Origin: an uncultured Eubacterium sp.
GTDB taxonomy: Bacteria > Bacillota > Clostridia > Peptostreptococcales > Anaerovoracaceae
Assembly: GCA_937966095.1 (NCBI GenBank)
Contig: CALCKF010000065.1
Location: forward strand, 1 to 17,624
Length of the DNA stretch: 17,624 nt
Direction of reading: 5' to 3'
The first letter of the stretch is position 1; every line of letters starts with the position of its first letter. The translations under genes were made by a program, and so were the position numbers. A model generated the notes under the pieces. It saw only the letters and a list, made by a program, of their open reading frames with translations. It was not told the DNA's origin and searched no databases. Positions 6,590 to 14,486 of this stretch are shown here, piece by piece.

Positions 6590-7611
6590 TAAAACATCTC
6601 TCCAATTCTTTCTTTATGTCCACATGATTTTCTTATCCTGAGTTTTGTCTGCAGAGTTATCTCGCGTACATTTTCCGTTGTTCTCCCTTCATCCTCTATA
6701 AGATCGAACAGCAGTCTTGCACCGTATACTCCCATCTTGTGAAACGGTATCTCCACTGTTGTAAGCTTCGGTTCCACAAGATTTGACATTCTGGCATTTC
6801 CAAATCCGGCCACTGCAATATCATCGGGAACATTAAGCTCACTGTCTTTTATTGCATCCATGGCTCCGTAGGCAATATCGTCGCTCGTGGCAAATATGGC
6901 ATCCGGAGGCCCCTCCGCTATCATTTTCTTTGCTCCCAGATATCCTCCCTCTATGGTATTGTCAACAGGTTTTATGAAACGTGATTCCACATTTATTCCG
7001 CTGCTTTTCAAAACTTTCCTGTATCCCTCAAGCATATCCATTGATTCCTGTATCGGATCGTTCCCGTACAATATACCTATGGATCTTTTTCCGTTATCGA
7101 CAAGCTGCTTTACGATATTCTCGGAGCCCTGCATCGAATCTATCTTTACTATGTTCAAACCGCTGACGCCTTTGTTTTCGCCTATCAGCACCACTGGCAC
7201 ATTATGCTCCTCAATCGATTTTATGTACTGACCATCCAGAGAAGTAAACATTATGATTATCCCGTCCACACATCTGGTAAGCATATGCTCTATATAGTTT
7301 TTTTCCATATCGGTATTCTTTTCAACATTGCACATGAATATGACATACCCTTTCTGCTTAGCCACATCCTCTACACCCTTGGCTATCTCCATATACATAC
7401 TGTTCAGCATATTGGGGATAAGCAGTCCTATAGTTTTAGTCTTGTTGAAATTAAGTCCGCGTGCAAACCAGTTTGGTTTATATTCTGCTTCTTCTATGAT
7501 TTTCTGTATCCTGTCTCTTGTCTTTGGAGCAACGTTTTCAGGGTGATTCAAAACTCTGGAGACCGTAGCTACCGAAACACCTGCCGCTTTTGCAATTTGT
7601 TTGATATTCAT
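6589..7611 (-). CDS. LacI/GalR-family transcriptional regulator
   Basis: A 340-residue repressor-type protein. The N-terminal helix-turn-helix IKQIAKAAGVSVATVSRVLN (residues 3-22) is the canonical LacI DNA-binding motif, followed by the hinge region KPNWFARGLN. A periplasmic-binding-protein-like sensor domain begins near residue 58 (TIGLLIPNM) and includes PDAIFATSDDIAYGAMDAI and DIAVAGFGNA, typical of the ligand-binding C-terminal half. I start at the ATG 7609-7611 because GGAGAGG (7620-7626) is 8 bases upstream; a start nine codons earlier would put that ribosome binding site inside the gene. It is coupled to the DHOD-like gene and precedes the hydrolase and preTA genes, so it probably controls them in response to a pyrimidine or breakdown product. 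The effector cannot be read from sequence. Confidence 0.93.
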   Translation of the reverse strand: MNIKQIAKAAGVSVATVSRVLNHPENVAPKTRDRIQKIIEEAEYKPNWFARGLNFNKTKTIGLLIPNMLNSMYMEIAKGVEDVAKQKGYVIFMCNVEKNTDMEKNYIEHMLTRCVDGIIIMFTSLDGQYIKSIEEHNVPVVLIGENKGVSGLNIVKIDSMQGSENIVKQLVDNGKRSIGILYGNDPIQESMDMLEGYRKVLKSSGINVESRFIKPVDNTIEGGYLGAKKMIAEGPPDAIFATSDDIAYGAMDAIKDSELNVPDDIAVAGFGNARMSNLVEPKLTTVEIPFHKMGVYGARLLFDLIEDEGRTTENVREITLQTKLRIRKSCGHKERIGEMF

Positions 7612-7644
7612 AATCAAAACCTCTCCGTATATTATCACATATCA

Positions 7645-7673
7645 ATTATGTCATTTTTCCGACAATTTTTCAA
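7645..7673 (-). promoter_or_regulatory. Promoter of the LacI-DHOD-like operon
   Basis: TTGAAA (7668-7673) and CATAAT (7645-7650) are separated by exactly 17 bases, 34 bases before the chosen LacI start codon. The -10 lies inside an imperfect dyad (ACATA-n5-TATGT), which could allow autoregulation. A weaker operator-like half site TGTTACCGGT lies upstream at 7679-7689. Confidence 0.5.
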
Positions 7674-7723
7674 GACGGTTGTTACCGGTCCCCTAAATAT
7701 ACAATTTTTTCTATATAAAGAAG

Positions 7724-7769
7724 AAAAAATATCGCAGACAGTGAATTCTAACAACATCTGCGATATTTT
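7724..7769 (-). terminator. Rho-independent terminator after the hisD-like gene
   Basis: On the minus strand AAAATATCGCAGA pairs perfectly with TCTGCGATATTTT (13 base pairs) around an 18-base loop, and the 3' arm runs into six consecutive T residues. It lies 28 bases after the stop codon and separates this gene from the LacI operon. Confidence 0.85.
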
Positions 7770-7796
7770 CTGTTTTTAAAGCTTTAAACATCATCA

Positions 7797-9074
7797 TCAG
7801 GCTTTTTCAAGCCTTATCTCTGCTGCTCTCGCATGTCCCGTAAGACCCTCTCCACGGGCAAGGCTCGATACAAGAGGAGCTATACCTTTCATAGCTTCCT
7901 TAGTCATGGTCTGATATGTACATATCTTGGTAAACGTCCCTACCCACACGCCTCCTGTATATCTTGCCGCTCCCAGAGTAGGCAGTGTATGATTGGTACC
8001 CGACGCATAATCTCCAAAAACTTCAGCCGTATTTCCTCCGATGAATAATGATCCGTAGTTTCTCAATTTGCATACTGCTTCATTTGTATCTTCAGACGAT
8101 ACATTTATTTCCAGATGCTCAGGAGCATATTCATTAGCATATTCCACGGCCTCATCGATACTGTCCGCAATGAGTATCTCACCGAAATCATTCCACGAGC
8201 TTGCAGCAATATCAGCGGTATCCAGAGTATCTAACTGTCTTTCAACAGCCTCCTGTACCGCATATCCCAATGTCTCATCAATGGTTACAAGGATTCCCTT
8301 TGCTTCTTTATCATGTTCCGACTGTGCCAGAAGATCGGCAGCTATTATCTCCGGGTCTGCCTGTCCGTCAGCTATCACAAGGACTTCACTCGGGCCTGCC
8401 ACAAAATCTATACCTACTTTACCGTAGCACTGTCTTTTTGCTTCCGTCACAAAACTGTTCCCCGGTCCCACTATCAGATCAACGGAACGTATCTGAGCTG
8501 TTCCGTATGCAAATGCAGCTACAGCCTGAGCTCCCCCGACAGCATATATCTCGTCTATGCCTGCTATATCCATAGCTGCAAGAGTTTTCGGATGTATTGA
8601 TTCTGTCCCCTTTATTACAGGTGAACATGCGGTCACACGCTTTACACCTGCCACTTTTGCAGGTATTCCCAACATAAGGGCTGTAGAATATAGAGGATAT
8701 CCCCCTCCCGGGACATAACAGCAGCATGAATCTACGGGGATTGCTCTGTGACCCAGAATTATACCGGGTGACGGCGAAAAATCCCTGATTTCTCCTATTG
8801 AAGATTTCTGTTCTATGGCAAATGCCTCTATGTTAGCGGCTGCTTTCTTTATATTTATAAGCTCATCCTCTGATATCTTCTCATAGGCGGCAGCTATCTC
8901 CTCCTTTGAAATCCTGAGCACTTTCCTGTCACAGCCGTCAAACTTCGCATTATATGCTCTGAGAGCATCATCCCCGTTTCTTATCACATTATCTATGATT
9001 TCACTGACACTCTTTGTCAAACGGCTCCTGTCCTTTTCTGTTCTTTTTTTGGAAGATTTCAATTCTCTTATCAC
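7797..9074 (-). CDS. hisD: Histidinol dehydrogenase family NAD-dependent dehydrogenase (catabolic-branch-like)
   Basis: A 425-residue zinc- and NAD-dependent dehydrogenase of the HisD fold; hisD is used here as the family symbol. Numbered from the chosen GTG start, the zinc ligands Gln251 and His254 (AQSEH), Asp355 (GDYASG) and His414 (LTGH), the catalytic pair Glu319-His320 (APEHLE) and His362 (GTNH) are all present. Two stretches, GGGYPLYSTALM and NHTLPTLGAARYTGG, look more like the sulfopropanediol-dehydrogenase (HpsN)/catabolic branch than biosynthetic HisD, which usually has GG-x-AAYPS-x-VLM. No other his gene is in the window. The start is the GTG at 9072-9074, 7 bases after AGGAGG; an ATG eight codons upstream would place that site within the gene. 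It has its own promoter and terminator. Family is sure; whether the substrate is histidinol or another vicinal amino/hydroxy alcohol is open. Confidence 0.85.
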   Translation of the reverse strand: MIRELKSSKKRTEKDRSRLTKSVSEIIDNVIRNGDDALRAYNAKFDGCDRKVLRISKEEIAAAYEKISEDELINIKKAAANIEAFAIEQKSSIGEIRDFSPSPGIILGHRAIPVDSCCCYVPGGGYPLYSTALMLGIPAKVAGVKRVTACSPVIKGTESIHPKTLAAMDIAGIDEIYAVGGAQAVAAFAYGTAQIRSVDLIVGPGNSFVTEAKRQCYGKVGIDFVAGPSEVLVIADGQADPEIIAADLLAQSEHDKEAKGILVTIDETLGYAVQEAVERQLDTLDTADIAASSWNDFGEILIADSIDEAVEYANEYAPEHLEINVSSEDTNEAVCKLRNYGSLFIGGNTAEVFGDYASGTNHTLPTLGAARYTGGVWVGTFTKICTYQTMTKEAMKGIAPLVSSLARGEGLTGHARAAEIRLEKA

Positions 9075-9109
9075 TACGTTCCCTCCTGGATCCATCACTT
9101 TACCATAAT

Positions 9110-9138
9110 AATATATAACCGCATTATGCCGTTGTCAA
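9110..9138 (-). promoter_or_regulatory. Strong sigma-A promoter for the hisD-like gene
   Basis: Consensus -35 TTGACA (9133-9138) and TATATT (9110-9115) are spaced by exactly 17 bases. The -35 overlaps the stop codon of the MFS gene upstream. Transcription should begin about 25-30 bases before the GTG start. Confidence 0.7.
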
Positions 9139-10508
9139 GAACAGGCTTTCTTCCCTTTGATCGAGAAGAAAATGCCTGCTGCACAGAATAAGGAAAATAT
9201 TGAAAATGATATCCTCATCATTATTATCATATCTTCATGCGATGCTTCCATAAGTGTGGCATCCGACATCAGGGCAGTTGCTGCTGCAGTCACTACCGCC
9301 ATACTGAGAGTGTTCCCGATCGACCGCATCGTGGCAAGCACAGACGATGCCACTCCGTAATCCTCCCTGTCTACAGATGCCATTACCGCATTTGTATTAG
9401 GTGATGAAAAAAGAGCTGATCCCAATCCCGTAACGGCAAGAGCCGTTACTATGATAGCAAGTGCAGTATCCGCCCCCGCAAAAGCCAAAATAACAGCACC
9501 TGCGCCGCACAGCGCCATACCAACAGAAGACATGATATGAGGTGACAGCCTGTCCGACATTCTTCCTGCCAAAGGAGAAAGTCCTGCTATCATAAGCGGC
9601 TGAACTATCATTATAACTCCTGCCATCTGTGATGTATATCCCGATATGACCTGAAGATATATCGACATAAGATAACTTACGGCAAACGTTGCTCCGTAAT
9701 TTATCATAGCCGCTATATTCATACATGTATACCCCGGTATCTCTTTAAATATATTCACATCGACCGCGGGATCACGCACCTTGGCTTCGTGCAATACAAA
9801 CACCACCGCCAATACTGACCCTAAAGCCGCTGCTGCTGCAGGTACAGGGCCCGTCCCTATCTCTGACAGCCCGTACATAAGTAGAACGATAAATAACATA
9901 TACAGAATATTCCCAGCTATATCAGGCGGTCTCCTCAATGATTCATATTTTTCACGGGGCAGCCCTTTTATCGCTGCCAGCAGCGATAACGCTGACAATA
10001 TACCAGTGATCACAAAAGTGGACCTCCATCCGAAATTATAGTTGAGGAGGCCTCCTATGACCGGTCCGGCAGAAAGCCCGGCATATGTGGCCGCGATCGA
10101 ATATCCCAGAACTCGACCTCTTGCATCATCAGGAAATACACTTATCAGCACTGCGGTGTTTGTGCTGAATATCATAGCAGCACCTGCACCCTGGGCGATC
10201 CTTACTGCTAAAAGCATAGTCATTGATGACGAAAAAACCGCTATGCCACAGCAAACGGAAAATGCAGCTATACCATATATCAGTATCGCTCTTCTGCATG
10301 TCACGTCTGCAATCCTGCCAAAAGGTACCGAAAGAGCTGCCACAGTAAGAGTATATCCCGTAACGAGCCAGCCCACATATCCTGCACCAACATCGAATTC
10401 GGCGCCTATGGCAGGTATCGACATATTCAGCGCACTGCCTGTAAATGTAGTGACGAACGCTGTTATGACCGCTACTGCTATTGTCGCTTTTCCATTTTTC
10501 TTATCCAT
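9135..10508 (-). CDS. MFS transporter, DHA2 (EmrB/QacA-like) drug:proton antiporter family
   Basis: A 457-residue integral membrane protein that exports small molecules using the proton gradient. The whole length is a series of hydrophobic segments consistent with 14 transmembrane helices, the DHA2 pattern. Motif A appears as GRIADVTCRRAI (residues 64-75), motif B near RIAQGAGAA (103-111) and the antiporter motif C as GYSIAATYAGLSAGPVIGG (135-153). A GWRSTF element follows at 160-165, as in many family members. The ATG at 10506-10508 has no clear Shine-Dalgarno sequence, unusual for this window, so translation may be weak or the start uncertain by a few codons; the N-terminus (short charged tail, then helix 1) fits this start. 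A TATAAT-like -10 without a good -35 lies at 10571-10576, inside the end of spoIVA. The substrate is not predictable; the adjacent hisD-like gene has its own promoter. Confidence 0.88.
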   Translation of the reverse strand: MDKKNGKATIAVAVITAFVTTFTGSALNMSIPAIGAEFDVGAGYVGWLVTGYTLTVAALSVPFGRIADVTCRRAILIYGIAAFSVCCGIAVFSSSMTMLLAVRIAQGAGAAMIFSTNTAVLISVFPDDARGRVLGYSIAATYAGLSAGPVIGGLLNYNFGWRSTFVITGILSALSLLAAIKGLPREKYESLRRPPDIAGNILYMLFIVLLMYGLSEIGTGPVPAAAAALGSVLAVVFVLHEAKVRDPAVDVNIFKEIPGYTCMNIAAMINYGATFAVSYLMSIYLQVISGYTSQMAGVIMIVQPLMIAGLSPLAGRMSDRLSPHIMSSVGMALCGAGAVILAFAGADTALAIIVTALAVTGLGSALFSSPNTNAVMASVDREDYGVASSVLATMRSIGNTLSMAVVTAAATALMSDATLMEASHEDMIIMMRISFSIFSLFCAAGIFFSIKGKKACS

Positions 10509-10563
10509 ACCGTTATTATGTGCGATATGGCAGTCTAATAGTCTGTTTTTCGGTCATGTTGTT

Positions 10564-12042
10564 TTATATTATTATACAAATAAAGTATTCCTTCCCTTCA
10601 TCGCTTATCTTCTGCAGGGACCTCTGCATCTTTACTCTTATGTTTTCAGGTACTGCCGCTATCTTGTTCTCCATCTGCTCAGCCACCATTTCATATAGCG
10701 ACTTCCCGAATATATTTGTATCCCATATGCTGTTTGGCGAATTTTCCATCTGATCCTTTAAGCTGTTCACGAGATCCTCTGCCTGCTTTTCACTTCCGAC
10801 AACAGGTGATATCTCTGTTGTTATATCGGTTTTTATTATATGAAGGGTAGGTGCCTTAGCTGTTATCTTTATGCCGTATTTGCTCCCGTCCTTGAATATC
10901 TCCGGTTCCTCTAAAACCATCTCGTTAAGTTTAGGTTCCACTATCCCGTAATCTCTTTCTCCTACCTGCTGTATAGCATCACGGAGCTTGTCATAAGCCT
11001 GCTTCGCCTCTGAAAATTCTCTGAGCAGATTGAAAAATTCATAATCATTATCCACCTGTGTTCCCATAAGTTCGGTGATGATCCGATAGTAAAGATCCTC
11101 CGCCATATCAAGCTTTATCTCTGCCTCTCCGGTTCCCATATCGATATTTTGTATAGACGCACGCTTTATCATGGTGCCGTCTTCAAGAGACGGCGCCGAT
11201 GCTTTCAGCTCCTGCATATTGTCAAATGATCCTGACCAGTGTTTTATACTGTCTATCACCTGTTTTTTCAGCCAGTGATCCTCATCAAGGCCTTCAAGAT
11301 ATCCCGGTATACTGAAAGCTACTTCTCTTACCGGAAATCTTCCAAGCAGCTGCATCATTATCGCGTTTATTTCCTGCTGAGAAGCTTTTGCACAGTCTAC
11401 CCTTATAACCGGGGCATCGTATTTTTTCTCTATGCTGTCTGCCAGCGCTTCAGCGGATGATGACGACGGATTCACGGAATTCAGCAGGATGACGAAAGGC
11501 TTGTTGATTTCCCTGAGCTGTTTTATCACGCGTTCCTCCGCCTCTTCATAAGCTGCTCTCTCCATAGTGCCTATAGAGCCGTCGGTAGTAACCACCACAC
11601 CTACAGTGGAATGATCCCGTATTACTTTTTCTGTCCCGATCTCTGCAGCTTCCTCAAAGGTCATCTTCTCATCATCCCATGGAGTCGCCACCATTCTGGC
11701 TTCTCCATCTTCCATGTTGCCTATCGCTCCCGGTATGAGGTATCCCACGCAATCCACCATACGCACTTTCAGATTCACATTGTCCTCAAATTCCAGTTTC
11801 ACGGCTTCAGCAGGGATAAATTTAGGTTCAGTCGTCGTTATGGTCTTCCCGCTGCCGCTCTGGGGCATTTCGTCCAGTATCCTCTGTCTTTCGTAAGTGT
11901 TTTTCACATTGGGGATTACCATCAGATCCATAAATCTCTTTATAAAGGTTGATTTGCCGGCTCTTACCGGCCCTACTACTCCTATGTAAATATCGCCGCC
12001 TGTTCTCTCGCCTATTTTTTTATAAATATTTATGTTTTCCAA
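10564..12042 (-). CDS. spoIVA: Stage IV sporulation protein A (spore coat morphogenetic ATPase)
   Basis: SpoIVA polymerises with ATP hydrolysis on the outer forespore membrane and forms the platform on which the coat assembles; it acts in the mother cell. From the chosen TTG start the protein is 492 residues, the same length as the B. subtilis protein. It begins with the typical ENINIYKKIGERTGGDIYIG. The Walker A motif GPVRAGKST (24-32, Lys30) is in the expected place, followed by LPQSG/KTITTTEPKF-like sequence, DCVGY, TTDGSIG and, near the end, SIWDTNIFGKSL. The C-terminus ends in a short hydrophobic tail (CIII), as in the family. TTG at 12040-12042 lies 8 bases after GGAGG (12051-12055); the upstream ATG would place the ribosome binding site inside the gene. 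A 9-bp dyad can mask this site (12047-12100). It follows miaB rather than gpsA directly, unlike B. subtilis. Confidence 0.96.
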   Translation of the reverse strand: MENINIYKKIGERTGGDIYIGVVGPVRAGKSTFIKRFMDLMVIPNVKNTYERQRILDEMPQSGSGKTITTTEPKFIPAEAVKLEFEDNVNLKVRMVDCVGYLIPGAIGNMEDGEARMVATPWDDEKMTFEEAAEIGTEKVIRDHSTVGVVVTTDGSIGTMERAAYEEAEERVIKQLREINKPFVILLNSVNPSSSSAEALADSIEKKYDAPVIRVDCAKASQQEINAIMMQLLGRFPVREVAFSIPGYLEGLDEDHWLKKQVIDSIKHWSGSFDNMQELKASAPSLEDGTMIKRASIQNIDMGTGEAEIKLDMAEDLYYRIITELMGTQVDNDYEFFNLLREFSEAKQAYDKLRDAIQQVGERDYGIVEPKLNEMVLEEPEIFKDGSKYGIKITAKAPTLHIIKTDITTEISPVVGSEKQAEDLVNSLKDQMENSPNSIWDTNIFGKSLYEMVAEQMENKIAAVPENIRVKMQRSLQKISDEGKEYFICIII

Positions 12043-12046
12043 AATA

Positions 12047-12100
12047 AAAACCTCCCCATGTCCTTGACTGTAAATCAATACAGTATATTTAGGAGGTTTT
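12047..12100 (-). promoter_or_regulatory. Dyad overlapping the spoIVA ribosome binding site (miaB terminator or Shine-Dalgarno-sequestering leader)
   Basis: On the minus strand AAAACCTCC (12092-12100) is a perfect 9-base complement of GGAGGTTTT (12047-12055), which contains the spoIVA Shine-Dalgarno sequence. Nested between them is a perfect 6-bp hairpin ACTGTA/TACAGT with a 6-base loop (12067-12084). The 3' arm runs into TTTTTATTTT, so it could also act as an intrinsic terminator for miaB. Pairing is seen directly; function is inferred. Confidence 0.6.
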
Positions 12101-12129
12101 GTTTTTATTCTCTCTTTATAAAAAATACT

Positions 12130-13485
12130 TTATTTTATTCTTCCGGTCAGGCTGAAGGTTTTGCCGCATGTTATCTCAACTTCCGCCATATTGCCTATAA
12201 GTTCTTCCGGGCCTTTGAAATCCACAAGCTTGAAACCTTCAGTACGCCCTGTAAGGGTATTGCTGTCTTTTTTGCTTAACCCGTCAACCAGCACCTTTAC
12301 GACACGTCCTTCATATTTTCTGTTTTTTTTCATACTCTCTTCATTTACAGCCTCTACAAGACGATCGAACCTGTCATGCTTTATTTCTTCGGCTATCTGA
12401 TCCTCATACAAAGCGGCAGGCGTACCTTTTCTTATCGAATACAGAAATGTAAATGCAGAGTCATATCTAACTTCCCGCACCAGCGAAAGCGTTTCCTGAA
12501 AATCCGCTTCTGTTTCGCCGGGAAATCCTACTATTATATCTGTGCTTATAGTTATATCCGGAACCGCATCTCTCAATTTTTCGACCAGTTTCATATACTG
12601 CTCTCTCGTATAATGTCTGTTCATACGTTCAAGGACAGCACTGCTGCCGGACTGCACCGGAAGGTGTATATAATTGCAAAGCTTATCGCAGTCAATGTAC
12701 GCATTTATCAGTTTATCTGAAAGATCCTTGGGATGAGATGTCATGAACCTTATTCTTTCGATCCCGTCCAGCTCATTTATCCTATATATGAGATCCGTAA
12801 AATCACAGACATCCCCATGCTTTCCGATACCTCTGTAGGAGTTTACATTCTGTCCCAGCAAAGTGACTTCCTTTACTCCATCCTCAGCAAGTCTGACAAT
12901 CTCAGATAATATATCCTCCGGATGTCTGCTTTTTTCCCGTCCTCTTGTATACGGCACTATGCAGTATGTACAGAAATTATTGCATCCGTACATTATATTT
13001 ACAAAAGATTTATGTCTGTACAGTCTTTTTGCAGGAAGGCCTTCCACTATATCGCTGCTGTCTTCAAACACTTCCGATATCTTCTGCTTTTCCATGCAAA
13101 CCTTTTCAAGCAGCTCAGGAAACCGGTGTATGTTGTGGGTCCCGAATATTATATCAACCCACGGATATTTGCTCTTTACCGTATCTATTATATGCTGCTG
13201 TTGCATCATACAGCCGCAGACGCATGCGATATACCCCGGTTTTTTTTCCTTTATCTTTTTAAGCTGTCCGAGGGTCCCGAAAAATCGCTTGTCTGCATTT
13301 TCTCTTATACTGCATGTATTTATAACGGTTATATCAGCATCATCTTTCGAAGGTGTTTCTATACATCCCATTTCCTGCAGCATGCCGGATATTGTTTCAG
13401 AATCATGCTCATTCATCTGGCATCCGAAAGTTATTATATTGTATTTTTTCCCGTTAAGTATATCCATTTTTTCAGCCTTGTTCAT
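12130..13485 (-). CDS. miaB: tRNA-2-methylthio-N6-dimethylallyladenosine synthase MiaB
   Basis: A radical-SAM methylthiotransferase that converts i6A37 to ms2i6A37 in tRNAs reading UNN codons. The N-terminal UPF0004 domain holds the auxiliary [4Fe-4S] cysteines Cys22 (FGCQMN), Cys58 (NTCSIR) and Cys92 (GCMMQ). The radical-SAM motif CNNFCTYC supplies Cys168, 172 and 175, followed by VPYTRGREKSR. A C-terminal TRAM domain covers about residues 385-451. Length (451) is normal. FGCQMN-EHDSE and the VPYTRGREKSR stretch fit MiaB rather than MtaB or RimO. The ATG overlaps the end of gpsA by 14 bases, with AGGGA 9 bases upstream; an internal ATG six codons later, 8 bases after AAGG and just beyond the gpsA stop, is a plausible alternative start. 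It belongs to the ftsY-to-miaB operon. Confidence 0.94.
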   Translation of the reverse strand: MNKAEKMDILNGKKYNIITFGCQMNEHDSETISGMLQEMGCIETPSKDDADITVINTCSIRENADKRFFGTLGQLKKIKEKKPGYIACVCGCMMQQQHIIDTVKSKYPWVDIIFGTHNIHRFPELLEKVCMEKQKISEVFEDSSDIVEGLPAKRLYRHKSFVNIMYGCNNFCTYCIVPYTRGREKSRHPEDILSEIVRLAEDGVKEVTLLGQNVNSYRGIGKHGDVCDFTDLIYRINELDGIERIRFMTSHPKDLSDKLINAYIDCDKLCNYIHLPVQSGSSAVLERMNRHYTREQYMKLVEKLRDAVPDITISTDIIVGFPGETEADFQETLSLVREVRYDSAFTFLYSIRKGTPAALYEDQIAEEIKHDRFDRLVEAVNEESMKKNRKYEGRVVKVLVDGLSKKDSNTLTGRTEGFKLVDFKGPEELIGNMAEVEITCGKTFSLTGRIK

Positions 13486-14467
13486 GTTTCTTGTCCCTGC
13501 CCATCAAAAGACCTACGGCATCAGCAGCTGTGATCTCTCCTTTTATCGCTCTGTATATCGCCTCTGTTATAGGCATTTCTACTTTTTCTCTTGCTGCCAG
13601 TTCATATGCGGCTTCTGTAGTAAACATACCTTCAACCACCATTCCCACTTTTTTAGTTGCTTCTTCCGGGCTCATCCCTTCTCCGATCATTATCCCGCAT
13701 CGTCTGTTCCTGGAATGCATGCTGGTGCATGTCACTATCAGATCTCCTGTTCCTGTAAGTCCGGCGAATGTCTCCGGCTTTGCACCGAGCTTTACACCAA
13801 GTCTGGTTATTTCGGCCAGTCCTCTTGTCATAAGTGCTGCCTTTGCATTGTCTCCGAATCCCATACCATCCGATATACCGGCACCAAGAGCGATTATATT
13901 TTTCAGCGCCCCGCCAAGCTCCACTCCTATTACATCCTCCGTTGTATATACTCTGAATCTGTCTGTCATGAAAAGATCCTGTATCTTTTCAGCCGACTCC
14001 AGACAGTACGATGCCGCTGCCACAGTTGTAGGAAGCCTTCTGCCTACTTCTTCAGCATGCGACGGACCCGACAATACTACATATCTGTTCAGATCCATAT
14101 ATTCTGAAGCTATTTCAGACATTCTCATAAGGCTCTTCTGTTCTATACCCTTGGCTACATTCACTATCAGAGCATTATCCGGTATATATTCCTCAGCAGA
14201 TGATATGGCACTCCTGAAATGCTGCGCAGGTGCTGAAAAAAGCACTACATCTGCATCCTGTATGGCCTCTTTTACCGTATATGATATTTCTATATTATCA
14301 TCCAGAGGCACTCCCGGCAGATAATCAGTATTCTCACGGTTAGTCTCCATTGATCTGAGATGTTTCTCATCTATATCCCATATCCTTACATTATTTCCCT
14401 TTCCTGCCAATACCGTAGCAAGAGCCGTACCCCAGCTGCCTGCGCCTATTATACCTATTTTCGCCAT
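13472..14467 (-). CDS. gpsA: NAD(P)+-dependent glycerol-3-phosphate dehydrogenase
   Basis: Reduces dihydroxyacetone phosphate to sn-glycerol 3-phosphate, the backbone for phospholipids and the substrate of the PlsY product of the preceding gene. The N-terminal Rossmann motif GAGSWGTALA (residues 8-17) binds NAD(P)H. VAKGIE, LSGPSHAEEV, the catalytic lysine in GALKNIIALGAG, and NAKAALMTRGL are all present. The signature GTGDLIVTCTSMHSRNRRCG also matches. Length is 331 residues, as usual. The start is the ATG at 14465-14467, 7 bases after AAAGGAG; an upstream in-frame ATG would give a 20-residue extension running into plsY and lacks a ribosome binding site. It sits 19 bases after plsY and overlaps miaB by 14 bases, consistent with co-transcription. 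Confidence 0.97.
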   Translation of the reverse strand: MAKIGIIGAGSWGTALATVLAGKGNNVRIWDIDEKHLRSMETNRENTDYLPGVPLDDNIEISYTVKEAIQDADVVLFSAPAQHFRSAISSAEEYIPDNALIVNVAKGIEQKSLMRMSEIASEYMDLNRYVVLSGPSHAEEVGRRLPTTVAAASYCLESAEKIQDLFMTDRFRVYTTEDVIGVELGGALKNIIALGAGISDGMGFGDNAKAALMTRGLAEITRLGVKLGAKPETFAGLTGTGDLIVTCTSMHSRNRRCGIMIGEGMSPEEATKKVGMVVEGMFTTEAAYELAAREKVEMPITEAIYRAIKGEITAADAVGLLMGRDKKHEQG

Positions 14468-14486
14468 GATAAATCTCCTTTCAATA

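Noticed and set aside
7679..7693. TGTTACCGGTCCCC as a second LacI operator before the LacI gene
   Set aside because: Only one half resembles the operator (about 8 of 14 bases match) and it lies upstream of the -35. It is too weak to list as a site, though worth including in a motif search.
9075..9134. Regulatory leader (T-box or his leader) before the hisD-like gene
   Set aside because: The space from promoter to start codon is only about 35 bases, too short for a T-box or attenuator, and no histidine-codon run is present.
10509..10563. Terminator between spoIVA and the MFS gene
   Set aside because: AGACT-ATT-AGACT is a direct, not inverted, repeat, and no stem with a T tract is present.
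10042..10698. A 218-codon plus-strand open frame
   Set aside because: It is the reverse complement of the MFS transporter start and the spoIVA end. It has no plausible ribosome binding site and no recognisable motif.
12080..12110. Sigma-E promoter for spoIVA (GAATAAA / TATACTGT)
   Set aside because: Biologically expected, but the -10 matches only about 5 of 8 positions and the spacer is about two bases too long. It is mentioned only as part of the dyad finding.
12863..14107. A 414-codon open frame on the plus strand
   Set aside because: It lies opposite miaB and gpsA, which are unmistakable on the minus strand. Its translation is rich in Cys, Ser, Phe and His with no domain, as expected of an antisense shadow.
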